Part shown: piece after piece, positions 54,561 to 64,000 of the stretch | How the letters are laid out: each line of letters begins with the position of its first letter | Position numbering within the stretch: the first letter of the stretch is position 1 | NCBI GenBank assembly: GCA_026874595.1 | Contig: CM049318.1 | Coordinates: 50,558,750-50,622,749 of the forward strand | Source: Sipunculus nudus | Lineage: Eukaryota > Annelida > Sipuncula > Golfingiida > Sipunculidae | DNA length: 64,000 nt | Direction of reading: 5' to 3' | The notes under the pieces: generated by a model | Databases searched by the model: none | What the model was told of the DNA's origin: nothing | The model's input: the letters and a program-made list of their open reading frames with translations, nothing else | Program-made: the position numbers and the translations under genes

Positions 54561-55399
54561 TCCCTCACAATTTTTTCCTTTGGGGATGCAAAAAAAGTAT
54601 AACTTTCAATATTCAAGGTTTAATTTTTCGTTATCATGTATATTTGTTCTGAGGATAGAAATGCAGTCAGTGGAACCCAGTCGTTAGTGTCGACTCCGGC
54701 TGGGGGCCCACTTGTACACTTACTTCATTATGTTATGTCATTATCCTAATCACTTTTCAAAACTAGGGAATCTGTTGGTGTAGACTGCTTTTGCCCTGTT
54801 TTGGACTACAGCTAACATACAAATAGGAAAGTAATAGATTATATCTCATTCACACTGGTAGTTAAATTTAATCAGTTGTCGAAAGCATGTACTGTCTCAA
54901 AGCCAGTAAGACATGTCTGGCTACTGTAAACATTGCTCATGTTGTGAGCGATCATAAAGGCCAGGTCATCACTTCCGGTCCCACAACGAGATTCTCGAGT
55001 GAGGTAATATAAATACCCATGAAAAGTGGGATAGATCAAATTTATGCGCTTCACCGAAGGATAAACATCACTGTTTGCTAGTTTTTTCCCCAACTCGTTG
55101 ACTACTTGGAGGATTCACTATTTGCCGCCAGACTTTCATCACCTGTTCATAACCACATCGAAGACTCCAGATTGGTCAATTCCCATTTTGTCAGTGCAAG
55201 AAGGATTTAAAGTCCTAGCCGTTCAGCTGCCATTATCAGCTGATAAGTTGCAGTATTATTAACCCTTTATCTAGCATTTAATTTTAAACCTGTCCCATGT
55301 TTTACGACATTGTCAGAGGCATTATACTACACGCATTATACTACACCCAGCTTTGCTGTATCAGCGACTGTCACATAATAGATTCAATTGCCTGGTCCA
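54561..55399. other. No gene recognised
   Basis: Unique-looking noncoding DNA between the truncated RT and the SGNH ORF. It may contain the promoter region of the SGNH-bearing unit, but no clear motif was found. Confidence 0.4.
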
Positions 55400-55994
55400 T
55401 TCGGGCAAAAATCCGAATACAGCTATGCCATCAAACTGCGAAGTTATTGTTGTTCTGGGGATTCCCAGGTAAAACAACTTCAACTTGGTATCAATGCAGG
55501 CTCTATGTCGGTGAAACAGGGACTAGGTTTCAGTAAATGCTCCGTGAACATTCAGGGGATAGGTGGTAGGACCGTACCAAAGGTCAAGATGGCGGACCTA
55601 GGTATCGTTGTGCTAAAGAAACCATCCTTGGTTATCCTGCATGTTGGGGGCAATGACCTTTCGGCGCTAGACCATTCAGGGAGGCCTGAGGTCATAGGAA
55701 ACCAGCTTCTCATGCTAGCTGAATACCTACATGTTCACCTGCATGTCCCTTGTGTAAGGGTGCTAGCTCTGACCCCTTGCTATATATGCGCCATACTATG
55801 GTCAAGTATATCCATCAGATTATAACAGGAAGGTTGAAATTTGCAATAACTACCTTGAGGCCACTCTAGGGGACACCAACTATGCAAAACTGTGGCAGCA
55901 CAAGTATAAATGGGGTCCACATTTATTCAGCGATGATGGGGTCCATTTCAACAATAGAGGATTAAAACTATGGTATAAGTCTATCAAACCATAA
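55400..55994 (+). pseudogene. SGNH-hydrolase-like ORF, better copy
   Basis: The first frame (to TAA 55823-55825) has block I CSGDSQVKQLQLG (GDS nucleophile Ser), block II IQGIGGRTVPKV, and block III VILHVGGNDLSALD. Block V, SDDGVHFNNRG (Asp and His of the triad), is in another frame that ends at TAA 55992-55994, so one frameshift lies between about 55780 and 55828. All four SGNH blocks are present. The copy at 35.57 kb shares VHG/QGxGGR.V, DLG/DMW.V, VIL..G.N.LS, RPEV.G..L..LAEY and KWGP.LF..DGVH.N. It lies 1.15 kb upstream of the gag of copy 5, an arrangement mirrored by the first SGNH copy and Ngaro copy 2. Confidence 0.75.
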
Positions 55995-56645
55995 GTCCAT
56001 CAAAGCTTGTGTTATTAACTCCCTAAAGATGTATTTGTCTGGGAAAAATCAGCCCCCACAGTATATGACATTGTCATTAGCTTCTATATATGCAGTCCAT
56101 AATAGGGTTCTACATTGCAACATAATTAATGGATCTAATGCCATCTAATGTATCATTTAATGTCGCAGGATATTTTGTGTTTATCTCCGGTCTATCTTAA
56201 ATTTTGTATGCCAACTGTTATAATATATCTTAATGTATGGCGTCTTATAACTACCATGTTTTTTCCAAAAAAGAAAGCATTTACAAATTGTTTTTCATTA
56301 TCTTAATTTCTGTTCTATTGCTGGCAGGGCTATATCAGATGTAGATATATATATACGCATGTATATATATATACATATGCGTATTCATATATAAATATAT
56401 ACACCCCCTAGAGACTTATAGATTTTCTAAATTTTGATCAATAATATTTAATGATAACATTGACAATAATGGCACTCTCTACAAATTGGAAGTGGCTAGT
56501 CCTTATTCAAGACCTATTATTTCATATGCTTGCACTGTTGTTGTTCAGCTACATTCTTGTACAGTTTTCTTATAACCGAAACTTTCATCTAGCTTAAAAA
56601 ATAATAATAATAATAAACAAATAAAATTATAACTAGGTTTTTTTT
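55995..56645. other. AT-rich spacer with a cruciform-prone dyad
   Basis: No gene. Around 56353-56385 the segment ATACGCATG(TA)nCATATGCGTAT is an inverted repeat with a TA-rich centre. (ATA)n occurs near 56600. Confidence 0.5.
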
Positions 56646-57035
56646 TCTGCCCTGCTCCATGCCTTCTTGGCATGACATGCTTTGCATGGAATCCATTATC
56701 TCTGGCTTGATTATTTGGGATTTGTAAGCAGGTTGCCACATTTGCTTTATATATTTTTTATTCTTTGTTTTTGTGCTTTCATAATGTAATTCATATCTGC
56801 CTTGCTCCATGATGATAAGCATGACATGCTCTGCATGGGTTCCTAATACTATGCGCACTCAGTGCCTTTCAAGAGCCGTAAGCAAGTTGCCATAAAGTTG
56901 CCATTTGATATAACAGATCAAATGTTGACACATATTCATTTTTGCCTTGCTCAATGCCTCAGGCATGACATGCTCTGCATGGATCCTTTTTGTTAAACAT
57001 GCACAATACAAAAGGTTCGTAAGCAAGTTGCCAAT
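56646..57035 (+). repeat. Three ~148-bp leader repeats upstream of copy 5 gag
   Basis: Units start at about 56647, 56797 and 56943. Each has TGCC(T)TGCTC, a short hairpin (ATGCC/GGCAT, CATG/CATG, ATGCCT/AGGCAT), GACATGCTCTGCATGG (CATGC/GCATG), and further on GTAAGCAAGTTGCCA. The hairpin arms differ but stay complementary. They lie just before the gag start of copy 5, so they form its 5' leader. Confidence 0.7.
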
Positions 57036-57117
57036 GTTTGCCAATTGCGTTCAGTGAAACCAATTGTTCGCCTTTATATCTTCAATATTCAGATTAGTAC
57101 ATATCATGACAGTGTTT

Positions 57118-57147
57118 CCCCCTTTTTTCTACACTTATTTTTACAGG
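57118..57147 (+). promoter_or_regulatory. Strong 3' splice-acceptor-like signal before copy 5 gag
   Basis: A long pyrimidine tract (CCCCCTTTTTTCTACACTTA then TTTTTACAG) ends at AG 57145-57146, two bases before ATG 57148. Equivalent signals precede gag in copies 3 (50345) and 4 (22375). Confidence 0.5.
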
Positions 57148-58494
57148 ATGCCACACAGGTCCTGAAGGGCACCAAAACGCCTCATACACACCATCTCAAC
57201 ACCTTCCAGGAGTGTCAGGAGGCGACTATCCCGTGACACCAGCAGGAACACAGTAGCAGCAAGCTCGGCTGTCCCTGCTGAGGAAGTGACCACGGAATCC
57301 CAGACAACTCCATCACCACAGGCTGCAGCCACAGTCACTGCACTGCCTTCGCTACCACCAACCACCCAGCCAACACAGGCAGTCCCCATCGCCGCACCGC
57401 CAACTCCATCATTTGCAGAACAAATGGACATGTGGTTTGCCAGGATGACGCCTCTCATCGACCACAGATTAAACACAATCCTAGACAAAAGGGGGGTGGG
57501 CTCTGGGGCCAGCAACAGTGAGCAGAGCACTCCTGCTGTACTTTCCAGCTCTCACCAGCCACCGAACAACCAAGTTCCTGTCCATATTGTGCCACCAGCA
57601 GTTGCAGCAATGACGCAAGGAACATGCGCTGGCATCACAGGTAGGCAAAACTCTGAAACTTGCACACAAACACCACTCAGAGACATTCCGGTCATGGCAG
57701 CCAGTGCCTGGCCCATTCCGCCTGTGCCAAACGCTGACACCAACCAAACACAACCTACGCTGCATCAACCTACCAGCACCATGCCAGCTACTTATGTCTT
57801 GCAAAACATTCCATTAGCCTTAGGTCTACACCTGTCTGATAAAGTAAATAAAAAAATATGGGAAAACAAGTTTGTGGACATGTCTGACTTGCTGCCAAAC
57901 AAAGACACCCTTTCATATAGTCTAAAGTTTGACCAGGAAAATGGACTGCAATGGACCCCGGAGTCAAAAAACACTGATCATTCAGCATGTGGGCCCAGCA
58001 TGTGGGCCCAAGCCTTCAATACCTTCATGGCCGTCTATGCTCAAAAATTCCATTTAGAGGCTCCGAATTTGTGCAAATACCTCAGCACTGTGCGCTCACT
58101 CTACGACATGGGCGCAAATTGGTCGGCGTACGACACTGGCTTTCGGAAGGTACGAGAATTGTACAACTGCCCTTGGGAAAGGCAACACACAGAACTTTAT
58201 GTTAATGCCACAACCTCTACAGTTAACTCCCACAACCAGCCCTTTTGTGTGCAGCAAAAAGGCTTCTGCCAGAAAAAAACAACAGAGGACGCTATTGCTC
58301 AGGCTGCCAGTATCAACACACTTGTTAGCGCTGCAGCGGCAAACACCCCAAAATCCGTTGCAGATCAAAACAGCAAATCACCAAATCACCAACAAGTGCA
58401 ACCCACAGCCTCCAACACACCAGCGCTACCAAGATCACCTCCGTTTCCACCCAGACAAAACTTGGCAACCTCTACCAACACCAATAGATGTTGA
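57148..58494 (+). pseudogene. Ngaro-type copy 5: gag, nearly complete
   Basis: ATG 57148 opens MPHRS, and TGA at 57163-57165 (probably a former CGA) interrupts at once; the frame is then open to 58494. After the basic start comes a Pro/Thr/Ala linker, then SFAEQMDMWFARMTPLIDHR, a second linker, and the capsid-like domain: PLALGLHLSDKVNKKIW, AQAFNTFMAVYAQKF and LCKYLSTVRSLYDMGANWSA. The Cys/His zinc module of copies 3 and 4 is missing; the sequence goes from FCVQQKGFCQKK into an Ala/Asn/Gln-rich tail. Gag would bind and package the RNA. The 3' part overlaps the pol frame. Confidence 0.8.
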
Positions 58495-60028
58495 TCAGTT
58501 GGAATCAGAGCTGATAAAGAGTGGTTACCCAATAGACAAAGTGCACTTATTAGTTTCAGGTTCCCGTTATGGCTTTGACTTAGGTTTTGTTGGCAAAATT
58601 CCTCAGTCCATCCCCCCTAATTTAAAATCATGTTTCCAAAATCATGAAGTTGTGAAAAATAAGATAGCAACTGAGCTAAGTTTAGGCAGAATCAGTGGGC
58701 CCTACAAAACGGCACCATTTCAAACCTTCGTTTGTTCACCCCTGGGGTTAGTGGGAAAAAAAATCAAGTGGTAAGTTCAGAATGATACACCATTTGTCAT
58801 ACCCAGCAGACTCTTCAATTAACGATGGAATTCCAAATCAGGCCTCAGCCATATCCTATGCATCTGTGGAAGATTCAATTAATATCATCCAAAACATGGG
58901 CCCTACAGTTTATTTAGCAAAGGCGGACATAGAATCGGCATTCAGGCTTCTGCCTATCAAACCAAATCAGTACAAATTACTAGGCTTCACATGGAACAAT
59001 CTGTTCTATTTTGATAAATGCCTTCCCTTGGGCTGTTTTTCGGCATGCAAACTTTTCAAGGAATTTAGCACAGCTCTGCACCATATAGTCAAATCCAAAC
59101 AAATACCAGGTAGAATAGTATACTACCTCGATGATTTTCTTTTTATAGGCCAAAACAAAGAAGCTTGTCAAAATTTACTAGATACATATCATACAAAATG
59201 CGATTCATTAGGCATTCCCCTGGCTGAAAACAAAACAGTAGGCCCGCAGCAAAGGCTATCATTCCTAGGGATCAATTTAGATTGCAAGTCGAAAACTGCT
59301 AGGCTTCCTGATGAAAAGGTTTTACAGTGAAAAAAACAACTTTCTTACTACATGAAGAAAAAGAAAATTACACTAAAAGCCCTGCAATCATTAATTGGCC
59401 TGCTCAATTTTGCCTGCTCGGTTATCCTCCCGGGTAGAGCCTTCTTAAGGAGGTTGATAGATAAAACCATGGGCTTACAGAAACCTTTTCATCACACAAG
59501 ATTAGGTCATGAGGAAAGATCGGATCTTAAACTTTGGCAAGAATTCTTAGTCCACTACAATGGGAAAAGTTTCTTTTTAAATCGGGAATGGGATACTTCA
59601 GACAGCTTCATGTTGCATACAGATGCAGCGAAAGGCTTGGGCTATGGTGCAATTTTTGGCAGGAATTGGTTTTTTGGGCAGTTTCCAAAAGAATGGGATA
59701 ATGCAGACATGGTGACCCTAGAACTCATACCAATTGTCATGGCCCTGCAGTGCTGGGGCCAGCAATTCAAAAACAAACTGATTCTTATCTTCACTGACAA
59801 TCAGGCACTTGTTTTTATCATAAACAATCAGTCATGCAAAGAAAAACAACTATGAATTTAATCAGACAATTCGTATTAATTACATTACAACATAACATTC
59901 TGTTTAAAGCTAAGCATATTGCAGGGAAAATGAACTCAGCAGCTGATGAATTGTCTCGATTGCAGGTTTCCAGGTTCCGCAAACTGGTGCCAGGAGCTCA
60001 GGATATACCAATGCCAGTCACATGCTGA
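58480..60028 (+). pseudogene. Ngaro-type copy 5: reverse transcriptase-RNase H
   Basis: The pol frame overlaps gag in a +1 register and covers PIDVDQLESELIKSGYPIDK, RISGPYKTAPFQTFVCSPLG. It shifts at the A-run near 58757-58764 into 58782-59330: AKADIESAFRLLPI, LPLGCFSACKLF and YYLDDFLFIGQ (intact YLDD). TGA 59328-59330 interrupts before the thumb/RNase H ORF 59352-59855: LPGRAFLRRLIDK, LHTDAAKGLGYGA, VTLELIPIVMALQCWG and FTDNQALVFIINNQ. A last frameshift near 59835 leads to HIAGKMNSAADELSRLQVSR, ending 60028. All RT and RNase H catalytic residues survive. Four lesions inactivate it. Confidence 0.9.
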
Positions 60029-60054
60029 GCTAGGTATTCACACTTTTAAGACAG

Positions 60055-61008
60055 GGGTATACCTTGGTTGGGCAAAGCCTAGCTCCATCCACGAGGGAGG
60101 CTTACTCGAGAGTATGGGATTATTTCAAATTCTTTTGCACCAACATTGGTATGCCCCATCGGGCAAATATACCAGTGTCACCATCGGTCTTATTTATATT
60201 CTTAACAGAATGTTTTACAGATGGGTTGTCTGGCTCATCCCTTGCTACATATTCCTCTGCTATATCCTACATTCATAAGTTATCAAACCTCCCTGACCCA
60301 GGCTCATCATTAGCAATTCGAAAACTCATAGTTGCGGCCCAAAAGAGTGCTCAAAATAATGACATACCCTGTCCAATCACAAAGCCCATCTTGTCAAAAC
60401 TAGTAAATGCAGTTTCGGTAACTTCTAGCTCTGCATACTGTCGGTATATGTATCCAGCTCTATATCAGATTTGCTTTTTAGGATTCTTTAGGCTAGGAGA
60501 ACTGGTTGCAAAAACTACGGAACACCTTGCCACGGTAATACAAATTCAAAATGTAACGACAATTTCAGAAAACAGCATCCCGGTGAGACTTCACTTTAAG
60601 TTAATTCATGCAAAAACAGTTAAGGCTGGTCAGTACCAGCAGGTAGTGATAGCGGCATAGCCGGGCAATCATTGTCCTGTATGATCACTTTTGGCCTTTT
60701 TGCAATACAAAGGGAACCAAAATGGTCGATTATTCTGCTTACAAAACCTCGAACCACTGCTCAGAAATCAAGTAGAGAAACAACTAGCTAAAGACCTCAA
60801 ATTCATTCACCTAAACCCCAAACAATTCAAAGGCCACAGCTTCCGCATCGGCGCTGCCACAGAAGCTGCGGCCGCAGGTCTTAGTGATGCTCAGATAAGA
60901 TCTCTTGGGAGATGGCATACAGATGCTTTAAAAAAATACATCAGATTACATCCAGTTCAAAGCTTACACAAAACATCTACCTTGGGTGGGGTTACCACTT
61001 CGTGGTAG
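60055..61008 (+). pseudogene. Ngaro-type copy 5: tyrosine recombinase with two stops
   Basis: A single frame runs from LAPSTREAYSRVWDYFKFFC (60075) to TAG 61006-61008, broken only by TAG 60658-60660 and a TGA about 25 bases later. Catalytic parts: first Arg in FLGFFRLGELV, KGHSFRIGAATEA (His, second Arg), LGRWHTDAL and the Tyr in KKYIRL. Both internal stops can be explained by single C-to-T changes (CAG, CGA). This is the best preserved YR of the GHSFRIG type in the window. The terminal stop lies in a hairpin arm. Confidence 0.88.
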
Positions 61009-61028
61009 TGGCATAATTATACCCCACC
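60985..61028 (+). repeat. Hairpin spanning the YR stop codon of copy 5
   Basis: Outer arms GGTGGGGT (60985-60992) and ACCCCACC (61021-61028) enclose an inner perfect hairpin, TACCAC - TTC - GTGGTA (60993-61007), whose 3' arm carries the TAG stop. It is at the same location as the hairpin arrays of copies 1, 2 and 4, but is single and different in plan. Confidence 0.65.
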
Positions 61029-61261
61029 TTCCTTGTGCAAATTAATAGGAATCAAGGGCATATTTAATTTTGTATATCATGTCATATAAATTGCATGTTG
61101 TTATATTTTTGTAAACAACCAATACCTGTCAATTTGTATTTTTGTATATATGTTAATATAGCTGGCAGCGACATCCTGCTCAAACGCAAACTGGTGTTGT
61201 TTTGTCTCCCCAAAGAACATAGCAAGCTAGATGTTTGTGTGTGTGAGAGAGTGCAAAAAGG

Positions 61262-61720
61262 AAGTTCTGTTAATGATGGCATGCCTAAGGCTTATTCTTC
61301 TGTGCAATATGCCAATATCACCCAAGCGATTGACACTATCAAACATGAGGGAAGAGGGGTATTTTTGGCAAAATCTTATGTAGAGTCAGCATTTAGGCTT
61401 ATTCCAATTAATCCAAAAGAGCAATTTTTGTTAGGTTTCCAGTGGGAAAGGTTTTACTTCTTGGACAGGTGCTTGCCAATGGGCTGTGCCTCTAGCTGTA
61501 AGATTTTTGAAGTTCTGAAATGCCCTTGAATTTGTTGTTCATAAGAAAACTGGCCTTAGGGTTCTGCACTTCCTAGATGACTTCCTTTTCATTGGAAAAA
61601 ACAAAGAGGAATGTCAGTATGCTCTGGATGTTTTCCTACATATATGTGCCTTGCTCGGGTTCCTATTGCAAAGGAAAAAACCGTTGGACCCTTTAATACT
61701 TTATCTTTTTTGCCTTTGAA
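61262..61720 (+). pseudogene. RT fragment of another Ngaro-type copy
   Basis: An isolated palm piece: GSSVNDGMPKAYSSVQYANI, AKSYVESAFRLIPI (catalytic Asp replaced by Tyr), ERFYFLDRCLPMGCASSCKI, then after a frameshift VLHFLDDFLFIGKN. It starts inside the RT and ends near 61720 at a junction with envelope-like sequence. There is no gag, RNase H or YR next to it. Confidence 0.85.
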
Positions 61721-61727
61721 CTTGCAT

Positions 61728-62290
61728 TTGCATTATCGGTGTGAAAAGGCCTTAATTACCATGGACACCAACCTCGCAAAATTTTGCAAGTTTAAAACTG
61801 TGAAGCTTAATTCTTCGTCAGTATGGGGACACGCCCCTGGAGAGCTAATTATGTCAACCCCAGGTGTTGCAATGCTAACACACTTCTCCGGGGCCATGGA
61901 GCAGCCAAAAGAACTCAATCCAAGGTTCTACAGAATAATATTGCAGGCAACCTGTCAGCTACACATGCCAACGTGGACCATCTAAGGTATGAACTTCTAT
62001 TTCAGTAATCTCTCAGTCTCTTTCTAAAAAATACTTCTTAATCTCACGGATGTATTCAATTTAGTACCAGACTTCCATAGGCCAGCCCTAGCCCAAGTAC
62101 CCTCATGGACGCCCAAAGATAACTTACAACCAATTGAACTGCAGACTTTAGCTGCTGAAGCCAAGGATCCAATAACCATCTGGCCTGTGTAATCTTGAAT
62201 AAATATTGCTATTTCAATTCTACTCCTCGTCGCACTTGCTGCATTATTTAGTATATATTTTTTGTCCCTTCCAGCCAGCCACCCATGATC
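61728..62290 (+). pseudogene. Envelope-like glycoprotein relic, C-terminal part with membrane anchor
   Basis: The first ~100 bases match 26902-27001 closely, and the frame continues as a degraded ectodomain (HAPGELIMSTPGVAML). Frameshifts occur at about 61880 and 62030. Near 62190-62270 an open stretch encodes a hydrophobic segment of about 20 residues (IAISILLLVALAALFSIYF) followed by a short tail, as expected of a membrane anchor. Two stops lie just before it. Together with 26.1-27.0 kb this outlines an envelope-like gene from an LTR retroelement; the assignment rests on architecture, not on a recognised fusion motif. Confidence 0.4.
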
Positions 62291-62429
62291 AACCTACACA
62301 AGCACCATAGGCCAGCATAACGACAATATGATGCAAAGGAGGGGGGGGATGCGCCCCTTTGCTCCCTCCCAAACCCCTAAGGCCCACTCACTTCTGACAC
62401 CGTAAACACAGTGATAAAGCTATCAGCAC

Positions 62430-62745
62430 CAGTAAACAGCATCAGTTATCTTTATACCTTGCATGGTGGACAATGTAAATTTGTGTGCTCATTCTGCCTT
62501 ACTGCTTTATTTGGATAAAACAAAGTGCTACAGGAAATCTTCAAAACTGTTTCTAAGTTTAGTAAAGCCTTACCAGCAATTGACTAAGAGCACTATCTCA
62601 AAATGGGTCAAAAACATTCTACATCTATCTGGAACTGACACAAAACAATTTTCGGCACACTGTATGCGGGCAGCCACTAAAAGTTAGGCAAAAGCTAAAT
62701 GTGAGTGTCCTAAGATGGTGAACCTATTAATGCATCTGTCACATG
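62430..62745 (+). pseudogene. DIRS-type tyrosine recombinase fragment
   Basis: Resembles the C-terminal catalytic part of the DIRS YR at 48.4-48.7 kb: LSLVKPYQQLTKSTISKWVK corresponds to ISWCKPHKGVTSSTIARWTK, and TKQFSAHCMRAATKS keeps His-x-x-Arg. A stop follows at once and the Tyr region is only faintly visible (near 62725). Too short to assign to the 44-kb element's own family. Confidence 0.7.
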
Positions 62746-62814
62746 CCTGAAGTCCCAAGCACACAAGTGCAATTTTCCCGACCCAGATGCTGTTGAGGAC
62801 AACTTGATAGATTA

Positions 62815-63175
62815 AGTTATCAAGGCTGTTAAACACAGCTATGTGCGGAAACAGCTACTTGACAATGACCTGCATACTCTCACCCTTGACAAGTATGCTT
62901 GAAGGTATGAGTGTACCCAAACACTGCTTAAACAATTAGAAAAAAATTTAGTGGGTAGTTCCGTTGATGCCTTTGGCCAAAAGTGGCGTTCACGCACACC
63001 ACGTAGATTTAATACAAATCTATCTGATGCAAATACTGTGCTGGTGAGCCTCATCCACTTCAAGAATGCCCAGCCAGTGGACAAGAGTGTCATCATTGTC
63101 ATAAAAGAGGACATTGGAGCCAAGTTTGTCTTAGCAACCATCATTGCAGTCAGTCCCTTGAATCTTGTCAAATAA
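62815..63175 (+). pseudogene. Gypsy-type LTR retrotransposon gag fragment with CCHC knuckle
   Basis: In alternating frames: VRKQLLDND..LTLDK, then LLKQLEKNLVGSSVDAFGQK, and in the frame near 63035-63150 two zinc-binding groups. The second is a perfect CCHC knuckle CHHCHKRGHWSQVC (C-x2-C-x4-H-x4-C). The order helical segment - QLE - paired Cys groups is that of Gypsy/Ty3 nucleocapsid regions. Stops and frameshifts throughout; no protease or RT follows. Confidence 0.6.
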
Positions 63176-63452
63176 GGGCTAACCAGTCAATCCAACAGTC
63201 ATCACACAAGGGCAACAACAGGAGCCAACCACAGCGATGAGCAGATGTTCATCACATTCAGCAGGAAGAAGAGGTGCCAACAGATGACTTCAAACACCTG
63301 TCTTTCAAAATAATTAATCACAGTGTAGACGCAGAAAAGACATAGGCATAAGCCTGTTACTCCTAGTCAAGTACAGACCCAACACCAGGCAAACCCCAAC
63401 TAGTACAGTGAACACTCAAACTCCAACCAAATCAATTTTGAGGAATATATCA

Positions 63453-63954
63453 CAGGGTTCGTACTCACCTGGCAGATCAAAATTCCAGGAGTTTTCCAGG
63501 TTATCTCCAGGTCTAACAGGGATTTTTCAAGGTAACAATAAATAACAACACTGAACAATCTAATACCGACTTATCCTATTAGTCTTTAAAAAGATGAATT
63601 TAAGTTAAATGGTGAGAGTAAAACAATGTCATCATAGCATGAATATGCAACAGGGTTTCACGGAGTTGCAAGCCTTAATGGTAATCTTTTTACCAGTCGC
63701 TAGTTTCCCAAACAGACGCCAGACAGCATTACTGCTGTAAACCTTGTGCTCAGGTTATATAACCTGCCGCCATCGATATCACATACCACTGGTGGGCTAA
63801 ATCTAAGGCCGTGTACAATGACCTATGCCAAAATTCAAGGTTTATTCCAGGTGTACTTTGAAAAACCCCTATTTTTCCAGGTTCTCAAGGACCTGGAAAA
63901 ATTATTTGGAATATCCATGAGAATTCAAGGTTTCCAGGTTGAGTACGAACCCTG
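63453..63954. mobile_element. hAT-like MITE (~502 bp)
   Basis: Inverted ends CAGGGTTCGTACTC and GAGTACGAACCCTG are perfect over 14 bp, with further imperfect pairing (ACCTGG / CCAGGTT). CAGGG ends and this length fit non-autonomous hAT elements. The 8-bp flanks are only partly alike (ATATATCA versus ACATCAGA), so the target duplication is not secure. The interior has many short CCAGG-containing words near both ends and no coding potential. Confidence 0.75.
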
Positions 63955-64000
63955 ACATCAGAACCACAAAGTCCTCAATCCCAGCAAAACACCAACTGCC

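Noticed and set aside
63746-63955. 69-codon ORF at the window end
   Set aside because: Lies across the end of a MITE and ends in its inverted repeat.

Overview
The window is repeat-dominated nuclear DNA of an animal, most likely a marine invertebrate and plausibly a mollusc. This is inferred from the AT-rich noncoding DNA, the density of tyrosine-recombinase (YR) retrotransposons and the many interspersed noncoding repeats. No host gene, rRNA, tRNA or CRISPR array could be supported. Almost every recognisable coding segment lies on the + strand and belongs to retroelements that use a tyrosine recombinase instead of a DDE integrase. Some lack a diagnostic end structure, so 'Ngaro-type' is used for the gag / RT-RNase H / YR copies carrying the GHSFRIG motif.

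Layout. 1-2.9 kb: 3' half of Ngaro-type copy 1 (RNase H, YR), then a noncoding tail with ten copies of a bulged hairpin. 3-20 kb: noncoding DNA with several interspersed repeat families and tandem repeats. 20.2-21.4 kb: unidentified degenerate ORFs. 22.4-25.8 kb: decayed Ngaro-type copy 4 with its own, different, 3' hairpin array. 26.1-27.0 kb: relic of an envelope-like glycoprotein gene. 27.0-29.05 kb: a compact cluster of small, closely packed ORFs with a TATA box, a poly(A) signal, an opposing duplicated ORF and iteron-like repeats; I cannot assign it to a family. 29.3-35.5 kb: palindrome cluster, microsatellites and repeats. 35.6-36.1 kb: broken SGNH-hydrolase ORF.

36.6-50.2 kb is a nest. 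The host is an old Ngaro element (copy 2) with split direct repeats in the order A1 - ORFs - B1 - A2 - B2. Inside it sit a hAT-type element (8-bp target duplication), a 1.38-kb solo LTR (5-bp target duplication, in the RT palm) and a nearly complete 5.25-kb DIRS element with inverted terminal repeats and an internal complementary region. The DIRS element lies at the B1/A2 junction. 50.3-54.6 kb is Ngaro-type copy 3, split by a 2.6-kb transposon flanked by TTAA. 55.4-56.0 kb is a second SGNH ORF. 56.6-61.0 kb is the best preserved Ngaro-type element (copy 5), with structured leader repeats, gag, RT-RNase H and YR, killed by a few stops and frameshifts. 61.2-64 kb is a mosaic of RT, envelope-like, DIRS YR and Gypsy gag scraps plus a hAT-type MITE.

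How parts work together. In intact relatives, Gag packages the element RNA, RT-RNase H copies it, and the YR inserts the circular DNA by recombination at a short matched overlap. The most interesting signal is that three Ngaro-type copies carry arrays of small hairpins just after the YR ORF. The sequences differ between copies, but the plan is the same: lower stem, one-nucleotide bulge on the 5' arm, three-bp upper stem, small loop. In two arrays the stems are kept by compensatory changes. This looks like an element-specific RNA (or DNA) recognition code that I do not know to have been described.
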